Shown: positions 1-9,478, counted from the stretch's first letter. The stretch is 64,000 nt of DNA from Bacillus sp. J33 (GCF_000518885.1 NZ_JAEL01000016.1:205-64204); one strand, 5' to 3'. Numbers and translations: made by a program. Notes: a model not told the origin generated them from the letters alone.

Positions 1-59
1 GGGATATCTCTCCTAATTTTGAATAAGTTACTCGAAATTGAGGACAAAATGATCTCAAA

Positions 60-116
60 ATAAAAAACTGACTCAAAAGAGTCGTCGTTCAACGACCTTT
101 TGAGTCAACCTCTTTT
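60..116. terminator. Bidirectional terminator-like hairpin (family R5)
   Basis: Arms GACTCAAAAG (70-79) and CTTTTGAGTC (97-106) enclose a second small stem (GTCG/CGAC). T-runs follow on both strands (plus 111-118, minus 67-60). It lies downstream of rnhC on the minus strand and would also end a plus-strand gene left of the window. The same hairpin recurs after recQ at 27057-27103. The first 60 bases hold no gene. Confidence 0.75.
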
Positions 117-134
117 TTATGGGGATATGTGCTT

Positions 135-207
135 GGCCGATAAAAGTGCCATTTCGGCCGATAAAAACGGAAAATTGGCCGATAAACCTCCATTTTTGGC
201 CGATAAA
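135..207. repeat. Four tandem GGCCGATAAA repeats, about 21 bp apart
   Basis: GGCCGATAAA occurs exactly at 135-144, 156-165, 178-187 and 198-207, with start-to-start distances of 21, 22 and 20 bp, about two helical turns each. Spacers are not conserved except that a T usually precedes each unit. The array sits between the rnhC stop codon and the terminator, so it would be in the 3-prime UTR of rnhC, read there as TTTATCGGCC. Function unknown. Confidence 0.85.
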
Positions 208-287
208 CAAACAATTAGAAGGCCTAATTTCTTCAGCAGCTGCAGTTCTACTGATTATTTAGTATAAAATAGCCAATCTTTCTTAGA

Positions 288-1226
288 TTATTTATATTTC
301 CGGCTATACAGCTTCATTGCTTTTTCCGTATTGGCAAAATGGAGTTTCACAAATCCGGACAGGGCTTCACGGCCTTTTTCCCTGATCAGCCGGGCCGCAG
401 CTTCATCAACCTTAGGGCCGGCACCTTTCGTAAGCGGAAATCCGGCTTGTTTGCTTAAATTCTCAAAATGGCGCACAAAAGCATAGCGGGCCAATATGGA
501 TGCCGCAGCAACTGCAAGATGTATCCCCTCTGCTTTGGTGCTAAAATAGACCCGCTCCCTCTGTATGGTTTGCTGTTTCTTTAAATAGTTAAAGTAAACC
601 TCTTCCTTGGCGAATTGGTCGATCAGAATGGCTTCGGGCTTTTCAGGGGCAATCTTGCCTAATACATGGCCGATGGCCTGGTTGTGAAGCAAAGCTTTGA
701 TTTTCCCCTGTGACATGCCTGATTGCTGCAGCTTGTTGTATTTATCATTATGAAGGGTTAATAGGCTATGCGGTACAATATCCTTAATTTGCTTAGCTAT
801 TTCTATAATCTTTTCATCACCGAGATTTTTTGAATCCTTTACGCCAAGCTCCTTTAGTAAAGGAATTTGATCCTTTTTTACATAAGCTGCCACAACTGTT
901 ATCGGGCCGAAGTAATCTCCAGTACCCACTTCATCAGAACCAATAACTGAAAGAGAGCCGATATTTTCCGGCAAATTAGCAGCGGCCGGACTAGGCTTCT
1001 TGCTTGGCTGCGCACTCTGAGTGGTGTTCCCCCATTTTTTGGCTTCTGTATCACATCCGTTCCCCTGGAACAAGACTTTGCCTGATTTATAGGCAGTGAT
1101 TGAACAGCCGGGAATTTTTGCGGCAAATATGCTTCCTGGAGGCTGTTTATCGTTCAAATACTTGGCATAATAGGTTTTCATTTCCGATATTTCATTTGCT
1201 TTTTTTAAAAGTACCACTTGGCTCAT
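288..1226 (-). CDS. rnhC: Ribonuclease HIII
   Basis: Cleaves the RNA strand of RNA-DNA hybrids. The 312-residue length fits the family (B. subtilis 313). The N-terminal third is the TBP-like substrate-binding domain; the catalytic core starts at the GSDEVGTGDYFGP motif carrying the Asp-Glu pair, with a later acidic residue in ILIDQF and the AAASILARYAF segment typical of type 2 RNases H. Start: an upstream in-frame ATG (1232) is only 2 nt from the GAGGAG ribosome site (1235-1240), whereas the ATG at 1226 is 8 nt away, so the later codon is preferred. It is divergent from zapA. In B. subtilis it also neighbours zapA, on the pheT side. Confidence 0.96.
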   Translation of the reverse strand: MSQVVLLKKANEISEMKTYYAKYLNDKQPPGSIFAAKIPGCSITAYKSGKVLFQGNGCDTEAKKWGNTTQSAQPSKKPSPAAANLPENIGSLSVIGSDEVGTGDYFGPITVVAAYVKKDQIPLLKELGVKDSKNLGDEKIIEIAKQIKDIVPHSLLTLHNDKYNKLQQSGMSQGKIKALLHNQAIGHVLGKIAPEKPEAILIDQFAKEEVYFNYLKKQQTIQRERVYFSTKAEGIHLAVAAASILARYAFVRHFENLSKQAGFPLTKGAGPKVDEAAARLIREKGREALSGFVKLHFANTEKAMKLYSRKYK

Positions 1227-1280
1227 TATCATTTCTCCTCTAACTTAAATTTCGGTGCATTCGTATCACTCTAATTGGAA

Positions 1281-1555
1281 GGCTCGTTTCTCATAGATTG
1301 TTGTTTTACTTATAAATTCTAAGGGGCACTCATGCTTTCCCGCGGGGAGGGATGAGAGCATCCTCGGCTTGGCCTGCGGGATTGCCCACTCCCTCTCTTC
1401 TGAGCAGGACTTTGGAAGAGCATCCTCGAAAAAAACCCTCGTCGCACGGATATGCGAATGCCTTTTCGAGGAGTTAATTGCCCTCCGCTGCAATCAACTC
1501 ATTTGGTTAAACTTGGTTAGCTGCCTGAAAAGCAACAAACTTTACGAAAACAGCC
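1281..1555 (+). mobile_element. R1 MITE-like element, copy 1
   Basis: 275 bp, starting GGCTCGTTTCTCATAG and ending CTTTACGAAAACAGCC. It is flanked by a perfect 8-bp direct repeat AATTGGAA (1273-1280 and 1556-1563). The two ends are imperfect inverted repeats of each other. The interior is GC-rich and hairpin-forming (about 1325-1400). It carries the longer interior module with a CTCGAAAA-type segment (about 1425-1480). It fills most of the 443-bp rnhC-zapA gap; short reading frames inside have no ribosome site and are not genes. Confidence 0.85.
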
Positions 1556-1669
1556 AATTGGAAATAGTTTTACATGAACGGAGCTCTTTTGACATGCTTT
1601 GACTTCCCACTCATTTGCGTTCATGTTATGATATTGAGTAGGATTCTTTAAAGAAGGAGGGCATGGACG

Positions 1670-1936
1670 TTGTCAGATTTACAAAAAAATCGAACAAGTG
1701 TAGATATATATGGACAGCAGTATGTAATAGTAGGCTCAGAGAGCTCCAGCCATGTTCGCCTCATTGCTTCGCTGGTTGACGATAAAATGCGTGAAATCAG
1801 TTCGAAGAATCCTTCACTCGACATTAGTAAGTTAGCCGTACTAACGGCAGTCAATGCTGTTAATGATTATATAAAGCTGAAAGACCGTCTGGAACGGCTG
1901 GAAAACGAATTAAATAGAGTAAAGGACGGAAAATAG
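1670..1936 (+). CDS. zapA: Cell division protein ZapA
   Basis: 88-residue FtsZ-ring accessory protein that promotes FtsZ filament bundling at midcell. The N-terminal segment (residues 8-55) is the beta-rich ZapA domain with the [11 protein letters not shown] start; the C-terminal half ([20 protein letters not shown]) is a coiled coil used for tetramerisation. The start is TTG: AAGGAGGG at 1654-1661 lies 8 nt upstream, and the nearby ATG at 1663 is in another frame. The following CvpA-family gene begins 2 nt after the stop, so the two are co-transcribed. Candidate -35 boxes (TTGACA 1589, TTGACT 1599) do not pair well with a -10. Confidence 0.93.
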   Translation: MSDLQKNRTSVDIYGQQYVIVGSESSSHVRLIASLVDDKMREISSKNPSLDISKLAVLTAVNAVNDYIKLKDRLERLENELNRVKDGK

Positions 1937-1938
1937 CC

Positions 1939-2481
1939 ATGCTGGATCTCGCAATTATCATTATTTTAATTTTTGGCTTTTTTATCGGGCTAAAAAGAGG
2001 GTTTATCCTTCAATTAATCCATTTAACAGGATTTATTATCGCTTTTATTGTAGCACGTATGTATTATGAAGAACTTGCTCCTAAACTGACCCTATGGGTG
2101 CCATACCCTGACTTTAGCAGTGATTCGGCAATTCAAACGCTTTTTGGGAATGCAAACCTTGAAGATGCCTACTATCGCGCCATCGCATTTGTCGTGATTT
2201 TTTTTGCGGTAAAAATATTGCTGCAAATTATTGGGAGCATGCTCGACTTTGTTGCCCATCTGCCGATTTTAAAGCAGCTAAACGTTTGGGCAGGCGGCAT
2301 TCTCGGGTTTATCGAAGTCTATCTTATCATGTTTATTCTATTATACATAGCCGCTCTGGTTCCAATTGAAGTGCTTCAGGGTCCTATTAATAATTCCTTA
2401 ATGGCAGAATTAATGGTTAAGAACACGCCTATTCTCTCTGACCAGCTGCAAGATATGTGGGTTGAATATATGGCTGAATAA
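1939..2481 (+). CDS. yshB: CvpA-family membrane protein
   Basis: 180-residue integral membrane protein of the CvpA family (named after colicin V production), matching B. subtilis YshB in place and size. Four hydrophobic segments are visible: residues about 3-20, 25-42, 75-95 and 110-135. The FFIGLKRGFI motif after the first helix is typical of the family. It starts 2 nt after zapA with AAGGACGG as ribosome site inside the zapA end. The molecular role is not established; some family members are linked to cell envelope homeostasis. Confidence 0.88.
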   Translation: MLDLAIIIILIFGFFIGLKRGFILQLIHLTGFIIAFIVARMYYEELAPKLTLWVPYPDFSSDSAIQTLFGNANLEDAYYRAIAFVVIFFAVKILLQIIGSMLDFVAHLPILKQLNVWAGGILGFIEVYLIMFILLYIAALVPIEVLQGPINNSLMAELMVKNTPILSDQLQDMWVEYMAE

Positions 2482-2511
2482 CTTCTCTATTTCTAGAGAA
2501 GTTTTCTTTTT
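2481..2511 (+). terminator. Terminator of zapA-yshB
   Basis: Stem ACTTCTCTA (2481-2489) and TAGAGAAGT (2494-2502), then a T-rich run TTTCTTTTT. It begins at the yshB stop codon. Confidence 0.8.
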
Positions 2512-2534
2512 GAAGTATAGGAAAGTATAAATTA

Positions 2535-2595
2535 GAACTTCAATAACTGTCTAGCTGCGGGCAGATGCGCTTTTTATAGGCAGTATTTGAAGTTC
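2535..2595. repeat. R3 repeat remnant
   Basis: Contains the R3 arm ACTGTCTAGCT and a GCGCTTTT end, bounded by the inverted repeat GAACTTCAA (2535-2543) and TTGAAGTTC (2587-2595). Short relative to the copies at 19400 and 42543, so probably an internally deleted relic. Confidence 0.5.
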
Positions 2596-2651
2596 GGCGG
2601 CAAAATAAGAGATAATACGGATATTATTACCGTTACGGGCAGGTGTTTTGA

Positions 2652-4370
2652 ATGAGTGTAAATAAAAAAGATGTGATCAGGCTTTTAGAAACAATCGCCG
2701 TTTATATGGAATTAAAGGGTGAAAACCCTTTTAAAACAGCAGCATTTCGCAAGGCAGCGCTTGCACTGGAATCAAATGATGAAAGTCTATCTGAAATTGA
2801 GGATTTTACCAAGCTGTCCGGAATTGGAAAAGGGACAGCATCCGTAATAGAAGAGTACATTCAAGAAGGAAAGTCATCCGTGCTGGATGAACTTAAAGAA
2901 GAGGTTCCTTCTGGATTAATCCCTCTGCTTCAGCTGCCAGGTTTAGGAGGCAAGAAGATTGCCAAGCTTTATAAAGAACTGGGTGTGGAAAATGCAGCAG
3001 ATCTAGAAGATGCATGCCGCAATAAAAAGGTTCAGGGTCTTGCGGGTTTTGGGAAAAAGACAGAGGAAAAGATATTGGCTGCTTTGGAGAATGCTGGATC
3101 AAGGCCGGAAAGGCTTCCGCTGGCTTTTATGCTGCCAATAGCAGAGGGCATTGAGGATGCGCTGGCTAATCTGAAGGATATAAAAAAATACTCCAGGGCA
3201 GGAAGTTTAAGAAGAATGAGAGAGACAATCAAGGATCTCGATTTTATTATTGCTACTGAAAATCCTGCTTCTGTAAAAGAACAGTTATTAAATCTGCCTG
3301 GAATTAAAGAGGTTATTGCTGCAGGAGATACTAAAGTTTCTGTTGTATTTGAGGAATCATATGATATTTCGGCTGACTTCCGTTTAGTGGAGCCGCAAGA
3401 ATTTGCGACAACTCTCCATCATTTTACCGGCTCAAAGGACCACAATGTCAGAATGCGGCAGCTTGCCAAAGAGCGTGGGGAAAAGATCAGTGAATACGGT
3501 GTTGAAAATACCGAAACTGGTGAAATTCTTACTTTTTCAACAGAAGAAGAATTTTATGAACATTTTGGACTTCCTTTTATCCCGCCTGAAGTAAGGGAAG
3601 ATGGAAAAGAAGTGGATGATTATAAAGAAGATATAGAACTGATATCACTTGAAGATATCAAGGGCGATCTTCATATGCACTCTACATGGAGCGATGGGGC
3701 TTATTCAATTGAGGAAATGATTGAAGCCTGCCGTGCCCGTGGCTATAAGTACATGGCTATTACTGATCATTCCCAATATTTAAAAGTTGCTAATGGTTTA
3801 ACTGCTGAAAGGCTTCGCCAGCAAAAAGAAGAAATTAAGCGCCTTAATGAACAATTCGATGATTTTACGATATTATCAGGAGTAGAAATGGATATACTGC
3901 CTGACGGTACGCTTGATTATGATGATGAGCTTCTGGAAGAGCTGGACATTGTCATAGCTTCCATCCATTCTTCTTTTTCACAGCCAAAGGAAAAAATCAT
4001 GGATCGCTTGAAAACTGCTTTGCAGAATGCCCATGTTGATATTATTGCCCATCCTACCGGAAGATTGATTGGCCGGAGGGAAGGCTATGAAGTAGACATG
4101 GATATGCTCATCGAGCTGGCTAAAGAGACGAATACAGCACTTGAGCTGAATGCAAACCCGCATCGGCTGGACCTTGCCTCAGAGCATATCAAAAAAGCGC
4201 AGGAAGCTGGCGTCAAGATTGTGATTAATACGGATGCACATAAAATAGACACACTAAACCATATGGAAATTGGCGTTTCCGCGGCCAAAAAAGGATGGAT
4301 TAAGAAAGAATCTGTCCTCAATGCCATGGAGACAGAAGATCTGCTCAAATTTCTGAAGGAACGCATTTAG
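2652..4370 (+). CDS. polX: Family X DNA polymerase / 3'-5' exonuclease PolX
   Basis: 572 residues (B. subtilis PolX 570). Gap-filling polymerase of base-excision repair with a fused PHP exonuclease. N-terminal helix-hairpin-helix region (residues 1-150, e.g. LSGIGKGTASVIEEYI and LPGLGGKKIAKLY), then the polymerase X palm (GSLRRMRETIKDLDFIIAT, with the metal-binding Asp pair), then a C-terminal PHP domain from about residue 338 (DLHMHSTWSDG, TDHS, IIAHPTGR, NTDAH) with its His/Asp metal ligands intact. It is followed 31 nt later by mutS2, as in B. subtilis, forming a DNA-maintenance pair. Confidence 0.96.
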   Translation: MSVNKKDVIRLLETIAVYMELKGENPFKTAAFRKAALALESNDESLSEIEDFTKLSGIGKGTASVIEEYIQEGKSSVLDELKEEVPSGLIPLLQLPGLGGKKIAKLYKELGVENAADLEDACRNKKVQGLAGFGKKTEEKILAALENAGSRPERLPLAFMLPIAEGIEDALANLKDIKKYSRAGSLRRMRETIKDLDFIIATENPASVKEQLLNLPGIKEVIAAGDTKVSVVFEESYDISADFRLVEPQEFATTLHHFTGSKDHNVRMRQLAKERGEKISEYGVENTETGEILTFSTEEEFYEHFGLPFIPPEVREDGKEVDDYKEDIELISLEDIKGDLHMHSTWSDGAYSIEEMIEACRARGYKYMAITDHSQYLKVANGLTAERLRQQKEEIKRLNEQFDDFTILSGVEMDILPDGTLDYDDELLEELDIVIASIHSSFSQPKEKIMDRLKTALQNAHVDIIAHPTGRLIGRREGYEVDMDMLIELAKETNTALELNANPHRLDLASEHIKKAQEAGVKIVINTDAHKIDTLNHMEIGVSAAKKGWIKKESVLNAMETEDLLKFLKERI

Positions 4371-4401
4371 GGAAGTTGGGCATTGAAAGGGGAAAATCCT
4401 C

Positions 4402-6759
4402 ATGCAAGAACGAGTTTTAAAGATTCTTGAATTCAATAAAGTAAAAGAACAGCTGCTTGAACATGTTTCTTCTTCTTTGGGAAGAAAAAAGGCGGAAAGT
4501 ATTCTTCCCTCATCAGATTATGAAGAGGTAATCCGCAGGCAGGAAGAAACGGATGAAGCTGTAACAGTCCTTAGAATAAAAGGGAATGTACCGCTTGGAG
4601 GCATTTTTGATATTCGCCCGCATGTAAAAAGAGCAGCTATTGGCGGGATGCTCAGCCCTCATGAGCTGACACAGGTTTCAAGCACAATCCATGCCAGCAG
4701 GCAAATGAAAAGGTTTATCGAGGACTTTGCAGAAGAAGAAAGCAGCCTGCCAATTTTGCAGGAATATACCGATAAAATCATTGTCCTTGCAGAATTGGAA
4801 TCATCTATCCGAAATGCTGTTGATGATAATGGTGAAGTGCTCGATGGCGCCAGTGAGACGCTCCGTTCTCTCCGCAATCAGCTGCGGACAAAGGAATCAC
4901 GTGTCAGGGAACGCCTTGAGAGCATGATCCGCTCATCGAATGCGCAAAAAATGCTTTCTGATGCCATTATTACGATTCGCAATGATCGATTTGTCATTCC
5001 AGTAAAGCAGGAGTACCGCGGCCATTATGGCGGCATCATCCATGACCAGAGCTCATCCGGACAGACGTTATTTATTGAGCCGCAATCGATTGTCCAGCTG
5101 AATAATGAACTCCAGGGAATCAGGGTTAAAGAGCAGCAGGAAATTGAACGCATTTTGATTGCACTTTCAGGGCTCGTAGCGGAACAAAGCGGTGAATTGG
5201 AAACCATTGTAGATGTGCTTGGAGAAATCGACTTTATGTTTGCAAAAGCGAGATACAGCAAACGAATTAAAGCTTCCAAGCCCAAAATAAATAATGAAGG
5301 CAGAATTTCTTTGTTTAAGGCACGGCATCCGCTTATTGCTGCTGACGAAGTGGTCCCAAATGATATCGCATTGGGGGATGACTACTCAACCATTGTTATT
5401 ACCGGTCCAAACACAGGCGGTAAGACCGTTACATTAAAAACGGTGGGCCTTTGTACATTAATGGCTCAGGCAGGTCTGCAGATTCCTGCTCTTGATGGGT
5501 CTGAAACAGCCGTTTTTGGTGCAGTTTATGCAGATATCGGGGATGAACAATCCATTGAGCAAAGCTTAAGTACCTTCTCATCTCATATGGTCAATATTGT
5601 AGATATCCTGAATCACGTTGATTTTAACAGCCTTGTCCTATTTGATGAGCTTGGAGCAGGAACAGATCCCCAGGAAGGAGCTGCCCTGGCGATTTCCATT
5701 CTGGATGAAGTCTATAAACGTGGAGCCAGGGTTATTGCCACTACCCATTATCCTGAGCTCAAGGCCTATGGGTATAATAGAGAAGGAGTTATTAACGCAA
5801 GTGTAGAATTTGATATTGAGACGCTAAGCCCAACTTATAAACTGCTTATAGGTGTGCCAGGGCGAAGCAATGCTTTTGAAATATCAAAACGGCTGGGGCT
5901 AAATGATAAAGTAATCGATACAGCAAGATCCTATATTGGAGCAGATACAAATCAAGTTGAAAAAATGATAGCTTCTCTTGAAGAAAGCCGAAAGCAGGCT
6001 GAGGCTGACCGGGAAGAAGCTCACGATTTATTAAAGAATGCAGAAAAGCTCCACAAAGACCTTCAGAAGCAAATGATTGAATTTTATGAGCAGAAAGATA
6101 CAATGCACGAAAAAGCAGCAGAGAAGGCGGCAGATATAGTAGAAAAAGCTAAAGCTGAAGCAGAGCAGATAATCCGTGATTTAAGAAAGATGCGCATGGA
6201 AAAGCATGCGGAGGTTAAAGAACATGAGCTGATCGAAGCAAAGAAACGGTTGGCTGAGGCGGCTCCCAAGGCTGGCAAAACATCAAATAAAGCCAAACCA
6301 AAGAATAATAAACATGTCTTTGAAACTGGTGATGAAGTAAAGGTTCTCAGCTTTGGCCAAAAAGGCCATTTGCTCGAAAAGGTATCCGATAATGAATGGC
6401 AGGTCCAAATCGGAATTTTAAAAATGAAGGTTGCGGAAAAAGATTTGGAATACATTAAGAGCCCTAAGCCAGTGGAGACAAAACCAATGGCGACAGTAAA
6501 AGGCAAAGATTTTCATGTCAGCCTTGAACTGGATTTACGCGGCGAGCGCTACGAAAATGCACTTCTAAGGGTAGAAAAATATATTGATGATGCCCTTTTG
6601 GCTGGATATCCGCGTGTATCGATTATCCATGGCAAAGGTACCGGAGCCTTGAGGCAGGGTGTTCAGGAATATTTAAGGAACCACAGAGCCGTTAAAAAAA
6701 TAAGATTTGGCGAAGCTGGCGAAGGCGGTACAGGTGTTACGGTCGTTGAATTTAAATAA
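4402..6759 (+). CDS. mutS2: Endonuclease MutS2
   Basis: 785 residues, same as B. subtilis MutSB. MutS-like ATPase lacking the mismatch-recognition domain; in Firmicutes it suppresses recombination or acts in ribosome-collision rescue. Visible: clamp and lever helices to about residue 300, Walker A GPNTGGKT near residue 334, Walker [29 protein letters not shown], a charged coiled coil (about 520-640), a KOW-like linker, and a C-terminal Smr nuclease domain with [11 protein letters not shown] and HGKGTGALR. Ribosome site AAAGGGG precedes the ATG. The 126 bp after it hold no clear signal. Confidence 0.96.
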   Translation: MQERVLKILEFNKVKEQLLEHVSSSLGRKKAESILPSSDYEEVIRRQEETDEAVTVLRIKGNVPLGGIFDIRPHVKRAAIGGMLSPHELTQVSSTIHASRQMKRFIEDFAEEESSLPILQEYTDKIIVLAELESSIRNAVDDNGEVLDGASETLRSLRNQLRTKESRVRERLESMIRSSNAQKMLSDAIITIRNDRFVIPVKQEYRGHYGGIIHDQSSSGQTLFIEPQSIVQLNNELQGIRVKEQQEIERILIALSGLVAEQSGELETIVDVLGEIDFMFAKARYSKRIKASKPKINNEGRISLFKARHPLIAADEVVPNDIALGDDYSTIVITGPNTGGKTVTLKTVGLCTLMAQAGLQIPALDGSETAVFGAVYADIGDEQSIEQSLSTFSSHMVNIVDILNHVDFNSLVLFDELGAGTDPQEGAALAISILDEVYKRGARVIATTHYPELKAYGYNREGVINASVEFDIETLSPTYKLLIGVPGRSNAFEISKRLGLNDKVIDTARSYIGADTNQVEKMIASLEESRKQAEADREEAHDLLKNAEKLHKDLQKQMIEFYEQKDTMHEKAAEKAADIVEKAKAEAEQIIRDLRKMRMEKHAEVKEHELIEAKKRLAEAAPKAGKTSNKAKPKNNKHVFETGDEVKVLSFGQKGHLLEKVSDNEWQVQIGILKMKVAEKDLEYIKSPKPVETKPMATVKGKDFHVSLELDLRGERYENALLRVEKYIDDALLAGYPRVSIIHGKGTGALRQGVQEYLRNHRAVKKIRFGEAGEGGTGVTVVEFK

Positions 6760-6885
6760 ACGCCTGCTATCAAACCCACTTCAATTTGAGCAGAGGGGAC
6801 AGGGGCATTTTCCTGACGCTGCTTGATGTCTATCACCTGATGCCTTCCAAAGAAAAAGCCTTAAAATCCAATGGGGAGAATGGAA

Positions 6886-7293
6886 ATGAACCAATTTTGG
6901 GAAAATGAATTTATTCAGACAGCTGCATATTACAGTGTTGTTATTCTATGTATGATTGTCTTTTTGGCTATTTTTGAATTGGTTACCAAGTATCGAAACT
7001 GGGAAGAAATCAAAAATGGCAATATAGCGGTTGCGATGGCAACTGGTGGCAAGATATTCGGGATTGCCAACATTTTTAGGCATTCTATTTTGCATAATGA
7101 CACATTATTGACGATGATTACTTGGGGAGTTTTTGGGTTCGTCCTCATGTTAATTGGGTATTTTATCTTTGAATTTTTAACGCCGAAGTTTAAAATCGAT
7201 GATGAAATTGAAAATAATAACAAGGCGGTCGGTTTTATTTCAATGGTGCTATCCATTGGTTTATCATACGTTATCGGGGCAGGCTTATCTTAA
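6886..7293 (+). CDS. yshE: DUF350 family membrane protein YshE
   Basis: 135-residue membrane protein with four hydrophobic segments (about residues 11-30, 46-63, 73-97, 112-133), the DUF350 pattern, with the MATGGKIFGIANIF segment in the second. Two upstream in-frame ATGs (6871, 6880) are rejected: the GGGGAG site (6873-6878) overlaps the first and lies 1 nt from the second, while the ATG at 6886 is 7 nt away. Its stop codon is embedded in the ribosome site of the 27-residue ORF that follows. Function unknown. Confidence 0.85.
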   Translation: MNQFWENEFIQTAAYYSVVILCMIVFLAIFELVTKYRNWEEIKNGNIAVAMATGGKIFGIANIFRHSILHNDTLLTMITWGVFGFVLMLIGYFIFEFLTPKFKIDDEIENNNKAVGFISMVLSIGLSYVIGAGLS

Positions 7294-7308
7294 GGAGAGG
7301 TATTTACA

Positions 7309-7392
7309 GTGGAAAAATTAGCTAAAGTTCTCCTGGTTCTTAGCGGAATATTTCTTCTCATAGGAGCCATCTATATATTTTTTATTGCATAA
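7309..7392 (+). CDS. 27-residue single-helix membrane protein, unrecognised
   Basis: A GTG-started frame encoding MEKLAKVLLV at the N-terminus and then a continuous hydrophobic stretch to ...IFFIA. One transmembrane helix with two N-terminal lysines suggests an inserted microprotein. Support: an excellent ribosome site AAGGAGAGG at 7292-7300, overlapping the yshE stop TAA, with 8 nt to the GTG; and an intrinsic terminator 27 nt after its stop. It therefore looks like the last gene of the yshE transcript. I do not recognise a family; it could assist or regulate YshE. Confidence 0.7.
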   Translation: MEKLAKVLLVLSGIFLLIGAIYIFFIA

Positions 7393-7418
7393 TGTTTTAG
7401 TGATATAGATTATATAAC

Positions 7419-7449
7419 AAAAACGCCATTGATATATGGCGTTTTTTTG
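7419..7449 (+). terminator. Terminator of yshE and the microprotein
   Basis: AAAACGCCAT (7420-7429) pairs with ATGGCGTTTT (7436-7445); the T-tract runs to 7447. Confidence 0.93.
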
Positions 7450-7532
7450 TTGAACAAAATTTACAGGGAATTCCCAAAGCAGTGGACAACCTAAAAAAAT
7501 AGTCCTTTTCTAAGTGACTGGTTTTATTCTAA

Positions 7533-7561
7533 TTGTCATAGAGTCAGCATTATATTATAAT
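7533..7561 (+). promoter_or_regulatory. Sigma-A promoter of lcfA
   Basis: TTGTCA (7533-7538), 17-nt spacer, TATAAT (7556-7561). Predicted start near 7568, leaving a 77-nt leader. Confidence 0.75.
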
Positions 7562-7562
7562 A

Positions 7563-7580
7563 AGAACGAACAGTTAGAAT
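7563..7580. promoter_or_regulatory. Degenerate FadR-like site at lcfA
   Basis: AGAACGAACAGTTAGAAT over the expected transcription start matches about 10 of the first 14 positions of the B. subtilis FadR box but the right half is poor. The position fits repression; sequence support is weak. Confidence 0.35.
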
Positions 7581-7644
7581 GTTCTAAAAATTTCAAGGCT
7601 ATGTCCAGCTTTTCCTTATGGACATTCAATAAAGGAGGGACAAA

Positions 7645-9348
7645 ATGGCAGAAGCAAAACCATGGATAGAACAGTATCCGGCAGAAATCCCCTCAACCTT
7701 GTCATATCCCAGCCAGCCGGTACAGGATTATTTAAAACATGCGGCAGATGAATTCCCGGAAAAAATAGCCGTCCATTTTATGGGGAAGGAATTTACTTTC
7801 AAATATGTTTATGATTCTTCTCTTAAACTGGCAGCTTATCTCCAAAGCATAGGGATTGAAAAGGGAGACCGAGTCGCGATCATGCTCCCAAACACCCCGC
7901 AGGCTGTGATTAGCTATTACGGAATTTTGATGGCTGGCGGCATCGTTGTCCAAACGAATCCATTGTATATGGAACGTGAACTTGAATATCAAATGAAGGA
8001 TTCGGGGGCAAAGGCAATCATCACGATGGACATATTATTTCCAAGAGTCACTAAGGTAATGCCTCAAACAGATTTAAAACACATAATTGTATCCGCTATC
8101 AAAGACTTTCTACCATTTCCTAAAAATTTGGTTTATCCATTTATACAGAAAAAGCAGTATGGCATCTCAGTAAATGTGAAGCATGGAGGAAATAACCATT
8201 TGCTTGCAGAAATATTAAAAAGGCCATCAGAGCCTCTTAAAATCCATAAATTTAATTTTGAGGAAGATTTGGCATTATTGCAATATACTGGGGGTACTAC
8301 AGGATTTCCAAAGGGTGTTATGCTATCGCATAAGAACCTGGTCTCCAATGCAGCAATGTGCAAAGCATGGCTGTATAAATGCAGGCGGGGCGAAGAAGTA
8401 GTACTTGGCATTTTGCCGTTTTTCCACGTGTATGGTATGACTACCGTTATGATTTTATCTATAATGGAAGCACATAAAATGGTGCTCCTGCCTAAGTTTG
8501 ACCCTGAAACGACATTGAAAACCATACAAAAGCAGCGTCCTACATTATTTCCTGGCGCACCTACTATTTATATTGGCTTATTGAATCATCCGGATTTGAA
8601 AAAATATGATTTATCATCTATTGATTCTTGCATAAGCGGGTCTGCAGCCCTGCCTGTTGAAGTCCAGCAGAAATTTGAAGAAGTAACAGGAGGAAAGCTT
8701 GTTGAAGGCTATGGTTTGACTGAATCGTCTCCGGTAACGCATGCGAATTTCCTGTGGGACCGTCCACGGGTTAAAGGAAGCATTGGTGTGCCTTGGCCGG
8801 ATACGGATGCAGCTATATTTTCACTGGAAACAGGAGAGCCCCTCCCGGCTGGCGAAGTAGGTGAGATTGCAGTAAAGGGTCCTCAGGTAATGAAAGGCTA
8901 TTGGAACCGACCCGAAGATACTGCACATACATTAAGGGATGGGTGGCTTTTGACCGGTGACCTTGGATACATGGATGAAAATGGATATTTCTATGTCGTA
9001 GATAGAAAGAAAGATATGATCATCGCTGGCGGTTTCAATATTTATCCAAGAGAAATTGAAGAGGTCCTTTACGAGCACCCTGCAGTGCAGGAAGTAGTAG
9101 CTGCCGGAATTCCGGATCCGTACCGGGGAGAAACTGTAAAAGCCTATATTGTGCTGAAAGAAGGAGCAAAAGCTACGAAAGATGAATTGAACGAGTTTGC
9201 GAGAAAGCATCTTGCAGCCTATAAGGTTCCAAGGCTTTACGAATTTCGGAAAGAACTGCCAAAGACTGCAGTTGGAAAGATATTAAGAAGGACGCTTGTG
9301 GATAAGGAAAAAAAGAAGTTAAAGGAAGAAGAGGAAAAGCGGGCTTAA
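7645..9348 (+). CDS. lcfA: Long-chain fatty acid--CoA ligase
   Basis: 567 residues (B. subtilis LcfA 560). Activates fatty acids to acyl-CoA with ATP, the entry to beta-oxidation. AMP-forming signatures: LLQYTGGTTGFPKGVMLSH near residue 215 (P-loop), GYGLTESSPV near 355, GWLLTGDLGYMDENGYFYVVDRKKDMI near 435 with the Asp and Arg of the adenylation core, and the C-terminal PKTAVGKILRR lysine motif. Ribosome site AAAGGAGGGA is well placed. It heads the fatty-acid degradation block. Confidence 0.95.
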   Translation: MAEAKPWIEQYPAEIPSTLSYPSQPVQDYLKHAADEFPEKIAVHFMGKEFTFKYVYDSSLKLAAYLQSIGIEKGDRVAIMLPNTPQAVISYYGILMAGGIVVQTNPLYMERELEYQMKDSGAKAIITMDILFPRVTKVMPQTDLKHIIVSAIKDFLPFPKNLVYPFIQKKQYGISVNVKHGGNNHLLAEILKRPSEPLKIHKFNFEEDLALLQYTGGTTGFPKGVMLSHKNLVSNAAMCKAWLYKCRRGEEVVLGILPFFHVYGMTTVMILSIMEAHKMVLLPKFDPETTLKTIQKQRPTLFPGAPTIYIGLLNHPDLKKYDLSSIDSCISGSAALPVEVQQKFEEVTGGKLVEGYGLTESSPVTHANFLWDRPRVKGSIGVPWPDTDAAIFSLETGEPLPAGEVGEIAVKGPQVMKGYWNRPEDTAHTLRDGWLLTGDLGYMDENGYFYVVDRKKDMIIAGGFNIYPREIEEVLYEHPAVQEVVAAGIPDPYRGETVKAYIVLKEGAKATKDELNEFARKHLAAYKVPRLYEFRKELPKTAVGKILRRTLVDKEKKKLKEEEEKRA

Positions 9349-9349
9349 T

Positions 9350-9381
9350 GCAGAGACCGATTCCTATCGGCTCTTTATTTT
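9350..9381 (+). terminator. Terminator of lcfA
   Basis: GAGACCGAT and ATCGGCTC arms around TCCT (one mismatch) followed by TTTATTTTT. It separates lcfA from fadR. Confidence 0.75.
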
Positions 9382-9449
9382 TGGTGTATAAGACTTGTCC
9401 AGGCTTCTTATGAATGTCATAATGTATATTAGGTTTCGGCGGATAATTC

Positions 9450-9478
9450 TTGACAGGAATAAATTGTCCTACTATTAT
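9450..9478 (+). promoter_or_regulatory. Sigma-A promoter of fadR
   Basis: Consensus -35 TTGACA (9450-9455), exactly 17 nt, -10 TATTAT (9473-9478). Confidence 0.85.

Noticed and set aside
1369-1602. 77-codon open frame in the rnhC-zapA gap (and one on the opposite strand)
   Set aside because: Lies in R1 copy 1, no ribosome site, and the same frames are not kept in other R1 copies.
6084-6506. 140-codon open frame on the minus strand
   Set aside because: Antisense to the mutS2 coiled-coil region; Ser/Phe-rich composition is the complement of Lys/Glu-rich coding sequence.
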